The position numbers and the translations under genes were made by a program. From assembly GCA_037043015.1 (NCBI GenBank), contig CM073321.1, positions 28,199,010-28,263,009 of the forward strand: a DNA stretch of 64,000 nucleotides. The letters are read 5' to 3'. Under the pieces are notes generated by a model. It made no database searches and was not told the DNA's origin. It saw only the letters and a program-made list of their open reading frames with translations. Shown one piece after another: positions 14,214 to 25,475 of this stretch. The DNA comes from Bryum argenteum (taxonomy: Eukaryota; Streptophyta; Bryopsida; Bryales; Bryaceae). How positions within the stretch are numbered: position 1 is the stretch's first letter; every line of letters starts with the position of its first letter.

Positions 14214-15187
14214 GTAAGTGCTCTTGCAGAAACTGGTGACGCAAATATACCATGCAAACCAAGCACCGAAAAGCTTTAAAGGGCACCGCAAAAACAACAC
14301 TGCACCTAGTACTCTTGCAGAAATTGGGTTCCCAACAGGGTCCAAGCAATCACCAAAGAGCTTCAAAGGCACCGATGAAACAACACTGCAGTAAGAGCTC
14401 TTGCAGAAACTGGTGACGCAAAAATACCATGCAAACCAAGCACCGAAAAGCTTTAAAGGGCACCGCAGAATCAACACTGCAGCTAGTACTCTTGCAGAAA
14501 TTGGGTTCTCAACAGGGTCCAAGCAATCACTAAAGAGTTTCAAAGGCACCGAAGAAACATCACTGCAGTTAGTGCTCTTGATGGAACTCGTGACGCAAAA
14601 ATACCATGCAAACCAAACACCGAAAAGCTTTAAAGGGCACCGCGGAAACAACACTGGAGCTAGTACTTTTGCAGAAATTGGGTTCTCAATAGGGTCCAAG
14701 CAATGACCAAAGAGCTTCAAAGCCACCGAAGAAACAGCACTGCAGTTAGTGCTCTTGCAGAAACTGGGGACGCAAAAATACCATGCAAACCAAGCACGGA
14801 AAAGCTTTAAAGGGCATCGCAAAAACAACACTGCAGCTAGTAGTCTTGCAGAAATTGGGTTCTCAACAGGGTCCAAGCACTCACCAAAGAGCTTCAAAGG
14901 CACCGATGAAAGAACTGTGCAGTAAGTGCTCTTGCAGAAACTGGTGACGCAAAAATACCATGCAAAGCAAGCACCAATAAGCTTTAAAGGGCACCGTAAA
15001 AACAACACTGCAGCAAGTACTCTTATCGAAATTGGGTTCTCAACAGGGTCCAATCAATCACCAAAGAGCTTCAAAGGCACCGAAGAAACATCACTGCAGC
15101 TAGTACTCATGCAGAAATTGGGTTCTCAACAGGGTCCAAGCAATGACCAAAGAGCTTCAAAGGCACCGAAGAAACAACACTGCAGTT

Positions 15188-18100
15188 AGTGCTCTTGCAG
15201 AAACTGGTGACGCAAAAATACCATGCAAAGCAAGCACCGAAAAGCTTTGAAGGGCACCTTAAAAACAACACTGCACCTAGTACTCTTGCAGAAGCTGGGT
15301 TGTCAACAGGGTCCAAGCAATCACCAAAGAGCTCCAAAGGCACCGAAGAAACATCACTGCAGTTAGTGCTCTTGCAGAAACTGGTGACTCAAAAATACCA
15401 TGCAAAGCAAGCACCGAAAAGCTTCAAAGGGCACCGGAGAAACAACACTGCAGCTAGTACCCTTGCAGAAATTGGGTTCTCAACAGGGTCCAAGCAATCA
15501 CCATAGGGATTCAATGGCACCGAAGAAACAATTGCGCAGTTACTGCTCCTGCAGTAACTGGTGACGCATAAATACCATGCAAACCAAGCACCGAAAAGCT
15601 TTAAAGGGCATTGCAAAAACAACACTGCAGCTAGTACTCTTGGAGAAATTGGGTTCCCAACAGGGTCCAAGCAATCACCAAATAGCTTCAAAGGCACCGA
15701 AGAAACAACACTGCAGTTAGTGCTCTTGCAGAAACTGGTGACGCAAAAATACCATGCCAAGCAAGCACCAATAAGCTTTAAAGGGCACCGTAAAAACAAC
15801 ACTGCAGCAAGTACTCTTATCGAAATTGGGTTCTCAACAGGGTCCAATCAATCACCAAAGAGCTTCAAAGGCACCGAAGAAACATCACTGCAGTTAGTGC
15901 TCATGCAGAAATTGGGTTCTCAACAGGGTCCAATCAATCACCAAAGAGCTTCAAAGGCACCGAAGAAACATCACTGCAGTTAGTGCTCATGCAGAAATTG
16001 GGTTCTCAACAGGGTCCAAGCAATGACCAAAGAGCTTCAAAGGCACCGAAGAAACAGCACTGCAGTTAGTGCTCTTGCAGAAACTGGTGACGCAAAAATA
16101 CCATGCAAAGCAAGCACCGAAAAGCTTTGAAGGGCACCTTAAAAACAACACTGCACCTAGTACTCTTGCAGAAGCTGGGTTCTCAACAGGGTCCAAGCAA
16201 TCACCAAAGAGCTCCAAAGGCACCGATGAAACAACTGTGCAGTTAGTGCTTGTGCACAAACTGGTGACGCAAAAATACCATGCAAAGCAAGCACCAATAA
16301 GCTTTAAAGGGCACCGCAAAAACAACATTGCAGCTAGTACTCTTGCAGAAATTGGATTCTCAACAGGGTCCAATCAATCACCAAAGAGCTTCAAAGGCAC
16401 CGAAGAAACATCACTGCAGTTAGTGCTCTTGCAGAAACTGGTGACTCAAAAATACCATGCAAAGCAAGCACCGAAAAGCTTCAAAGGGCACCGGAGAAAC
16501 AACACTGCAGCTAGTACCCTTGCAGAAATTGGGTTCTCAACAGGGTCCAAGCAATCACCATAGGGATTCAATGGCACCGAAGAAACAATTGCGCAGTTAC
16601 TGCTCCTGCAGTAACTAGTGACGCATAAATACCATGCAAACCAAGCACCGAAAAGCTTTAAAGGGCATTGCAAAAACAACACTGCAGCTAGTACTCTTGG
16701 AGAAATTGGGTTCCCAACAGGGTCCAAGCAATCACCAAATAGCTTCAAAGGCACCGAAGAAACAACACTGCAGTTAGTGCTCTTGCAGAAACTGGTGACG
16801 CAAAAATACCATGCCAAGCAAGCACCAATAAGCTTTAAAGGGCACCGTAAAAACAACACTGCAGCAAGTACTCTTATCGAAATTGGGTTCTCAACAGGGT
16901 CCAATCAATCACCAAAGAGCTTCAAAGGCAATCAAGAAACATCATCGCAGATTAGTGCTCATGCGTAAATTGGGTTCTCAACAGTGGTCCAATCAATCAC
17001 CAAAGAGCTTCAAAGGCACCGAAGAAACATCACTGCAGTTAGTGCTCATGCAGAAATTGGGTTCTCAACAGGGTCCAAGCAATGACCAAAGAGCTTCAAA
17101 GGCACCGAAGAAACAGCACTGCAGTTAGTGCTCTTGCAGAAACTGGTGACGCAAAAATACCATGCAAAGCAAGCACCGAAAAGCTTTGAAGGGCACCTTA
17201 AAAACAACACTGCACCTAGTACTCTTGCAGAAGCTGGGTTCTCAACAGGGTCCAAGCAATCACCAAAGAGCTCCAAAGGCACCGATGAAACAACTGTGCA
17301 GTTAGTGCTTGTGCACAAACTGGTGACGCAAAAATACCATGCAAAGCAAGCACCAATAAGCTTTAAAGGGCACCGCAAAAACAACATTGCAGCTAGTACT
17401 CTTGCAGAAATTGGATTCTCAACAGGGTCCAATCAATCACCAAAGAGCTTCAAAGGCACCGAAGAAACATCGCATAGTTAGTGCTCTTTTGTAAACCGGT
17501 GACTCAAAAATACCATGCAAAGCAAGCACCGAAAAGCTTCAAAGGGCACCGGAGAAACAACACTGCAGCTAGTACCCTTGCAGAAATTGGGTTCTCAACA
17601 GGGTCCAAGCAATCACCATAGGGATTCAATGGCACCGAAGAAACAATTGCGCGATTCGCTCCCTGCAGAATCGTGACGCATAAATACCATGCAAACCAAG
17701 CACCGAAAAGCTTTAAAGGGCATTGCAAAAACAACACTGCAGCTAGTACTCTTGGAGAAATTGGGTTCCCAACAGGGTCCAAGCAATCACCAAATAGCTT
17801 CAAAGGCACCGAAGAAACAACACTGCAGTTAGTGCTCTTGCAGAAACTGGTGACGCAAAAATACCATGCCAAGCAAGCACCAATAAGCTTTAAAGGGCAC
17901 CGTAAAAACAACACTGCAGCAAGTACTCTTATCGAAATTGGGTTCTCAACAGGGTCCAATCAATCACCAAAGAGCTTCAAAGGCACCGAAGAAACATCAC
18001 TGCAGTTAGTGCTCATGCAGAAATTGGGTTCTCAACAGGGTCCAATCAATCACCAAAGAGCTTCAAAGGCAATCAAGAAACATCACTGCAGTTAGTGCTC

Positions 18101-18190
18101 ATGCAGAAATTGGGTTCTCAACAGGGTCCAAGCAATGACCAAAGAGCTTCAAAGGCACCGAAGAAACAGCACTGCAGTTAGTGCTCTTGC
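15188..18190. repeat. Three copies of a roughly 1057-bp higher-order repeat
   Basis: Rare variants such as GGTGACTCAAAAATACC, the ATAGGGATTCAATGGCACCG unit and the AAGTACTCTTATCGAAATTG unit recur at lags of 1057-1058 bp, about six satellite units. The block is not a multiple of three, so copying shifts any reading frame. That argues against selection on an encoded peptide. The third copy carries local irregularities near 17480 and 17650. Confidence 0.8.
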
Positions 18191-18637
18191 GGAAACTGGT
18201 GAATCAAAAATACCATGCAAACGAGGCACTGATTAGCCTTAAATGGCACCACAGAAACAACGTTGCAGCTAGTACTCTTGCAGAAATTGGGTTCCCAACA
18301 GGGTCCAAGCACTCACCAAAGAGCTTCAAAGGCACCGAAGAAACATCACTTTAGTAAGTGCTCTTGCAGAAACTGGTGACGCAAAATACCATGCAAAGCA
18401 AGTACCGAAAAGCCTTAAATGGCACCACAGAAACGACATTGCAGCTAGTACTCTTGCAGAAATCGGGTTCTCAACAGGGTCCGAGCAATCACCAAAGAGC
18501 TTCAAAGGCACCAAAGAAACGACATTGTAGTTAGTGCTCTTGCAGAAACAGGTGACGCAAAAATACCATGCAAAGCAAGCACCGAAAAGTTTTAAAGGGC
18601 ACCGCATAAACAACATTGCGGCTAGTACTCTTGTAGA

Positions 18638-20210
18638 ATGATGTCTTTGGCAATGTCTAGAAACTACATAGACAAAATTAGTGGAATGCCTTATGAGCAA
18701 GGAGTTGTTGCATGGAGAAAGGAGTTGCACTTGTTAACAAGAAAGCTTGATCCCACTGTAGGAAACATCAATCCTTATCCACCGGGTGCTGTAAAAGAGG
18801 TTGCTCACTGGATACAAGAAACTTAGGAGTATAGTGCGCCCATCAACAAAGAATATCTGAAGGATGTTGTTGTTCGTGGCGTGTCCTTGAAGCGGTCAGG
18901 TCTTTGGAGGATGATTTGAAAGGCTAAGATTTGCAGCATTATTGATGTGGCCCGAACCAACTTTGAAAGATCAGACTCCTTAAGAGAAGTTGGAGTGTGC
19001 GATAGACTTTGGCAGAAGCTGAAGAGTTCATCCGAGCCTTAAGAAAATAGTAGGGAGATGGCTAGGGACAAGGGGTACAACGGCCGCAGTAAACACTGTA
19101 AACCATTGGATAATCTCATGCATGGCAGTAGAAATGAACGTGTGGATTTGCGGAGTGACCACATTTCCAAAACTTCAGGGGAGCCTCAGATAGAATCCCC
19201 TTGTACCTTCTCAAGTCGAGGAGAAACGTCTACCAATATAGGAGTGCAATTCCATGATAGCAGGAACTCGTTACTTCTTCCAAACAACAACACTCCCTCT
19301 AGAGTGTCGACGATCATTGAAGAAGAAATTGCATGACACTCCCTGGTTTTGAAGATGATACAAAGGCTGGAGGCGTTGGAGGGCAAGAAATCGCAGATCA
19401 TAGCATAGAATGAGGTCGTGCTTGCAGAAAATGACGCAACAAATGGAATATAACAACGCAATCTGGTAGAGGAGGACCAAGTGGAACAAAACATACATGT
19501 AGAGAACCCGATTGCTATGCATGTACAAATCTTGTAAAATTTTAGTGAATCTGTGAGTTTCTATAGTCAATGTAAGGTGAGGCAGAACTCAGTTACTTAG
19601 AATAATATTAGGTAAGTGCTAGGATCATATTTCGTTTCAAAATATAGTTAAATAGTTTTTTGTGATGTAGCAGGTACAAGTGGAGACGATGGAGCCGGCT
19701 TCAACGCAAACAAAAAGGAAATTTAGTCGCCTGAGGAAGAAAGCCAAGTGGTCGTAAAAGGTAAGGAACTTAATTCCGATGTTTTCCATAAATTTGCTTG
19801 GAAATGGTACATAACATGCATCACTGTTTTTAAAATTCCTCTTTATGATGCGCTTGGGCCAAATGACGATTTGGAATTGCAAAGTAGGAGTACTCAAGTT
19901 TTTGTGAATTGAGAAGATCTGTTGCCTTCACTAAATTCAATGAAACTGACAATCTCTTGAGAAATAAAACACATATCCATTTTGCATATTCAATGCTAAT
20001 TGAGAGATTTGAAGCAAAGAGAAACCTTGAATGAGAGGTATTACTCGATGCTCACTTCCAATTTGTGTAGTTAAGATTCAAGCAGTTGAAGCAGGAAACG
20101 ATGCACTTCGTGCTGGAAGATAAGGAAGGAGCCAATTTCAAAAAACACGCAACAGAGTAGCAGGGGGAGAAGGCAGGAGATAATTTATTGATTAGTTTTG
20201 GCGTGGATTA
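18638..20210 (+). pseudogene. Decayed multi-exon gene of unknown function at the satellite edge
   Basis: A single plus-strand frame starts at ATGATGTCT (18638) right where the satellite stops and runs to about 19345 with coherent protein-like content (Y-I-D-K-I-S-G-M-P-Y, then W-R-K-E-L, then P-Y-P-P-G-A-V-K-E-V). It is broken by TAG at about 18824, TGA at about 18918 and TAA at about 19040. Fragments after a possible intron ending in TAGCAG at about 19671 read F-A-W-K-W-Y-I-T-C and D-A-L-G-P-N-D-D-L. A charged tail-like segment lies near 20080-20170. I do not recognise a domain. The stops fit former CAG, CGA/TGG and CAA codons. Whether the start codon is original or created by the junction is unknown. 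Confidence 0.4.
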
Positions 20211-22186
20211 AATGAGCTATCATATGTGCGTCTTCATCATAAAACTTGTGTTGTAATAGGAACTTATGCACAATGTACATATGGTGTCTTCAAGTTCTAT
20301 TTATATTGCATGATTCTACAGTACATCAGATTCATTCAATCTAGGAGAAATTGAGGTGCCGATACTCAGGTAGTAGAGGCTTTTTATATGCAAGGGAGCA
20401 TATCAATGCATTAAAAAGTTCCATATATAGTATGTAAACAATATTCCTACTAGACCATAATCTTTGCATGCCTATGGATTTAAATATATCACATGTCAAA
20501 TTCCATACGAGCGTCCTGTAAAATTAGTTTAATATCACATATTTTGTATTTGTTTGTGTTTCTCATAATATGCTTGATTGATTTACATTAATCCACGTCG
20601 ACGTTGGGGTGCTAATGAGAAACTAACAAACCCTATAATGCAATTACGCCTTTGGTCCACTTGTCACCACTTTTATGTAAGAAACAACCTTAAATTTTGA
20701 AGAGAGTGTGGCACATGCGTTACATTCAAAAACCAGTTTTAGCTCTTACTTGGATAAATCCACCAAGGTAAATCTACTTTTAACAGTTTACAAATTTCTA
20801 TAACCTTCGAGAGATTAATCGACCATAAGTGCTCAATCCACTTTAAACAATTCGGAAAATGTTGTTATCTACAAAGAATAGAACCACCGTGGCAACATCA
20901 ATAAACCGTTGCAACATCAATAAATCCATCGTGGAAATAACCTTCGAGAAAAAATTTGTCCGTGTGTATCGGTGTCCAAATCAATAGCATAATTAACTAA
21001 ATTTTGTCAACAAAACGTCTAAAACATGCCCTCCAAATTGACAGCACAATTGATGGAATTTTGTCATTATTTTGTCATTTAGGACACTATAATCTTTGTA
21101 GTCTCAATAGCAACTACAGAGTGTGTTTTCAATAGGTTAGCCCTCCCTCCGTCTTCTACCACCTCTGCCTCATCTTTTGAAACCCAAATTTGGTCGACTT
21201 TTGTTCTTCCATCCCTCCACCTTCTGGCTGCATCCTTTGCATTCGAAGTGTTGTATGCTGTCCTCATTTTCTCTATTTCTGCAACCATCATTGCCTCATG
21301 TTTGAGAGACCTTTCCTTGGCAACAACCTTAATACGTTCATGCTTACAAAATTTGTGTTGTATGTTTCTTTACCAATGTTGGTATCGCTAAGCAATGGAG
21401 CTTATTATATCTTTCTTTTACCATGTTGTGAGTGATGCTAATTAGCAGCCTTGGCTCCATGATGCAATTTTTCCATTTCCCTAGTTGCTCCAAACAGCGA
21501 GGCTTCCATAAGTTTCCACGTACCAAGGTTCGTGTCGTACCAAGTTATGCTTCAAAACACAAACCATAAAAGAAAATAAGTTTACCTTCCATATAAAATT
21601 AGCATCATATGCATCAAATTCACTCTCAGTTTCTTAAAGATTTAGAGGTGGCACATGAATTCTCTCACTATGATGTTGGAAACAATCATAATACCACACT
21701 AAATAGCACATGACATTGGGAACATGTAAGCAATCACCAAAATTTTTCAAACACACTATTTATGTTTGACACAAGTGCGACTTTGCCTCTACCATTGGAA
21801 TCTTTTGTAACATCGTAGGATATTTGAGCATTTTGGCAACTTGTTTAATAACAAGCTGGGACATTGGCCCAAGCAAATACATGTTGGCAACAAATTAGAT
21901 TACCTAATGGTTGATCTACCGACCTTCGATACCCTGAGATTACTGATTAATTACTAAGATTTTTCAAGAACACGTCTAATGGCAAATGGGACAACAGACC
22001 GTTGGAGTCATGTGCTAGTATGCGTTAAGAAAATTGACCAGTCTATGTCAAAAAATGTACCCAGCCAATGTTGAACACAAGTGTCAAAAGCGCCACCACC
22101 TCTTGTCAACAACCGTTTTCCATACTACAGTAGAAGCTTGCTACAATTGCATGCATGTTGCAAGCAACTTTGTGGAGGCAATAAGA
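20211..22186. other. No gene recognised (AT-rich intergenic DNA)
   Basis: About 2 kb of AT-rich sequence with only short, non-conserved open frames. I see no RNA gene, TIR pair or clear tandem repeat in it. Confidence 0.5.
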
Positions 22187-22561
22187 TTATACTTTAACTT
22201 TCTTGGAAGAACTAGTTGTAGTTGCTAAAAGAAGTTTACTAATACTATCAAGTTGGGTTCCTACAAGAGTATTCACAATCCATTCTACCTTCCTCTGCAT
22301 TCTTAGTAAGGCCTTTCTAGCGGCAATGAGTTCCTGCTCCAATCCTAGTAATTCTTAAGCAGCAGCTTCTCGTCGTTGTTCATTGGCAATGAGAAGATTG
22401 ATTTTGAAACCATCTTCACTCTTTTGCAACTCTTCTTCAAGTGCTACACATCTACACTTGAGTAAGTCAGATTCCCTCTTCAGTGTTGCAATCTCTTCTG
22501 TACTTTATGCCCAACGTCTATTGGCAACATACACTTCTTCTGTTACAAATGTAATAGATTC
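22187..22561 (-). pseudogene. Decayed coiled-coil gene fragment
   Basis: The minus strand from 22561 to the stop at 22187-22189 reads in one frame as a Glu/Lys/Leu-rich coiled coil (A-T-L-K-R-E-S-D-L-L-K, then A-L-E-E-E-L-Q-K-S-E, then L-G-L-E-Q-E-L-I-A-A-R-K-A). Two in-frame TAA codons interrupt it, at 22505-22507 and 22355-22357, both where Gln is plausible. The heptad-like spacing of Leu supports a coiled coil. Coiled-coil composition does not identify a family, so function is unknown. Confidence 0.4.
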
Positions 22562-25475
22562 TTATAATATCCCCGATTTTGTTAAAATGGCGTTATGCCG
22601 CTAAAATGACACACCTCAACTTTCTGAACTGCAGTTCAGAAACCATGTGATATAATAGAATTTGAAGGTTATATTATGGAAAATGAGTGACAATGTTATA
22701 AAGGAGTGATATTATTAAAAAATTGTGATATTACACAATAAACAATTCCATGTAAACACATATGAAAGATTTGGTGAAAAAAAATGGCACATGACATAGT
22801 GCCAATTTAACGGAATTGAGGTTTAATTTCCTAGTTTTTAAAAACAATGCGCTTGCGTATTTTCTGGTTGTTGCTAAAAGCCCCTCACTCCATCACATGT
22901 GCTCATGAGGTGATCACAATACCTAAGAAGTCCAAAATTACCATAACAAGCAAATTCCACTGTCGCGACCCTAATGACTCCAACTCTTTTTTTCCTTAGT
23001 GAGTCTTACTTGGTAGGGGAATCCCGGCTTACTTAGTTGGTAGCAACCGGCCACGACTTTGCTAACACTTGCATGTGCCTACACACACAATGTTAGCACC
23101 ATTCTAAGTCAAGGTGTCCAACCCACCTTGACTCCATAACTCATTACCGGATACTCATTACCCGGAACTCCCTCCAACACATGGGCATGTCAACCCGGAA
23201 CTCCCACCAATACATGGGCATGCCATTTGGTGGCTCGGGGCGGCCTTCCACAAATGTCCAAGCTTCCAAGGGTGACACTAATCACCCCTGGAGCTAACCG
23301 CCCTTATCCATTGTCCAACTTCCCACTAGTCCTGTTTCACTCTTGTTTCTCACTCCATTCGGGACTTTGCCGGAAACCGTTTCGGAATCCGGCACTAGTT
23401 TTTCGGGGACTAGTTTGGAGCGGGACTCTTTGCAACCCAATGTTGCGGGATGCTCAAGATCATCCCACAATGCCCAAGGTATAGGAGTGAGGCTTTTTTT
23501 CCATGCCTCACTCTTTTGAGCCATTCCCGGATACTCCCACGAACCGGCACTACTTATCACGGGGACTAATTTGGAGAGGGACACTTCCCAACCCCATGTT
23601 TAGAGATGCTCCAAAGCACTCTCCATTTTCCACAAGGTGCGGGAGTGAGACCCCATCCCAAGCCTCACCCCTTGGAGCCACACCGGCTCCTTATGGCACC
23701 ATGTACAAGTGAGGAGGGAGACCACCCCTCCTCATAGTACTCTCTGGAGTCTTCGGTAGGCCCCGCCCCTCTTCTGTTGAGGGGCCTTCCGTGACACACT
23801 TTCTTTTTGGAAGACCATCCGTTTTTGCCTTAGCCTCAAAAACAGGCCTTAACTTCTCCTCGGGCTAGCTCCTAGCTCAAGTATTGGAATGGGACGTGCG
23901 AGCCCATTTTCGACATCTACTCTATAAGTAGATATTGATGAACCACCTACTTGCTCCAATTGGAGGTGTTCCAAGGGAGATATGCCCCTCTGAACATTCG
24001 GTGTCCCGGGAGGCAACCTTCCCGAGTCATGAAGTCCCGACCACTTTGAGGAGCCATATCTCCTACACTATTGCTTTGCTCATCATGAGTCTTAGCATTC
24101 TAGAAATCCCTTGTCATTAGGTTTTTTTCCATATGCAACATGCCGGCCTTCACGAAGGTCGACACATTGAGTCCCGAAAGGCTACACTCGGAACGCACTC
24201 CAACTTTGAAGAGCCATATTTCATGACTCACAACTCCAAATCACGCGTTCATTGGACCCTTGGGTGCGTGCTTGAACAAGGTTTTTAACCATGTAAGGCG
24301 CACTACCAAGTTTGTCTCAATCACGACGCCATTGCGTGCTGTTTGCTTGGGACTCTCCTTGGTCACCTCACCTTGTCTTTGCCAAGCTCGAGGCGTCACT
24401 CACGGGGTCCTCTTGGCTCAGCACGGTGTTCGGGCATCCTTTGGAAAGGGATGTGACATCCACGTAGCTCCGTATAGTTCGAAATGGTGGTGGCTTTTTT
24501 GTCAAAGCATCTACTTGATACAAGTTGCCATCGAGCGACAAATCTATGTTAGTTGCTCCTGAATCCCTCAATGCTGAAAATTCCAATCTAGACCATTGTG
24601 TTTCAATTCGAACACCTTTCTTCACAACAAATGCAAATACATTCTCTAAAACTACTTTTGCTACACAAGGACTTCTCTTTCATATATTGGTGATATCTTG
24701 CAATGCCATATTTGTAGACAACAAACTACATGCAGAACTAAGCAAATCCATGTTGATAAAAAATCACATGATTGTTTAAAACACTTAAAGGTGGCAACTA
24801 GCAAAACTTGTAGGCTCATATTAGCGAGGTCATCTTGGAGAAAGGTGGCCAATAAAAGAAGGTAATCATTCCAGTTGTTATTAAGCATGCAAATAGTGAT
24901 GCTAGCATCTTTACGTGGAATCACTTGAGGTCACCATTGGATCTCCTGCCATGTTCAAACTTCCGCCGCAAATACCATCACCGCAAGTACAATTCCAATT
25001 AATGGTTTGCATGGTACAACAAGTTTAATCAGGTTAAGATGAGGCATTTTACCAAGTTGCATACTTGAAGGAGATGCATAAAATACGTGGCTTGAAATTC
25101 TATTTAAAGAAAGCGCTCATTACAGTAACCAACCATCCCCCAACTCCCAACCTTAGCTTAGTCGGCTCGCCTTGCCTCGTCGAGCGACCTCTTTCCATAC
25201 ACGGTCCTTGCAACATCCGACGGTCTGCAATCCGCTTCAGAGATCGACGGCCTAGATTGTCCTAGCGAGACAAGACTACTGGGGGGGAGTGTAGTTTCGG
25301 GGCTGTGTAATGTCGACGGAGTTCCTGCCGGAGTCTGTCTGCGGCGGACGATGACATTTGCGCGTGGCCTATTCAAAATTTCTACTCTGCTACCTAGCAG
25401 AAGCTCATCTCGAAATCTTTGCAGACTCTATTGAAGTGGTTTTCCATATCTATTGAACTTTTTCTTGGTGACAAG
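22562..25475. other. Non-coding DNA with a diverged two-copy repeat; SPF30 upstream region at the right end
   Basis: No recognisable gene. Two diverged copies of a roughly 155-bp module lie at about 23386-23520 and 23545-23660. Each has GGACTAGTTTGGAGCGGGAC or its variant with AATTTGGAGAGG, followed by AACCCCATGTT-like and GATGCTC text. A looser pair of GAGCCATAT phrases lies near 24050 and 24210. The final 330 bases (about 25140-25475) precede the SPF30 start and should hold its promoter and 5' UTR. I see no convincing TATA box there. Confidence 0.5.

Larger units (their letters stand above)
2148..18637. repeat. 177-bp satellite array (about 93 units), dimeric unit with higher-order repeats
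   Basis: The unit is 177 bp; for example the phrase after GGCACCG recurs at 2341 and 2518. Each unit is an ancient dimer. Half A (about 90 bp) starts GCTTCAAAGGCACCGAAGAA and half B (about 87 bp) starts GCTTTAAAGGGCACCGCAGA, and both continue with AACAACACTGCAG, then TTAGTGCTC or CTAGTACTC, then TTGCAGAAA. Because 177 is 59 codons, frames stay open across many units on both strands. The minus strand gives a 59-residue Cys/Phe-rich peptide repeat, up to 520 codons at 5912-7474; the plus strand gives a basic 59-residue repeat. I read both as by-products of a satellite rather than genes. The unit length is in the nucleosomal range of plant centromeric and pericentromeric satellites, but nothing here proves a centromere. 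Confidence 0.97.

Noticed and set aside
2148-18637. CRISPR-like array
   Set aside because: Units are tandem with no unique spacers, and the genome is a plant's.
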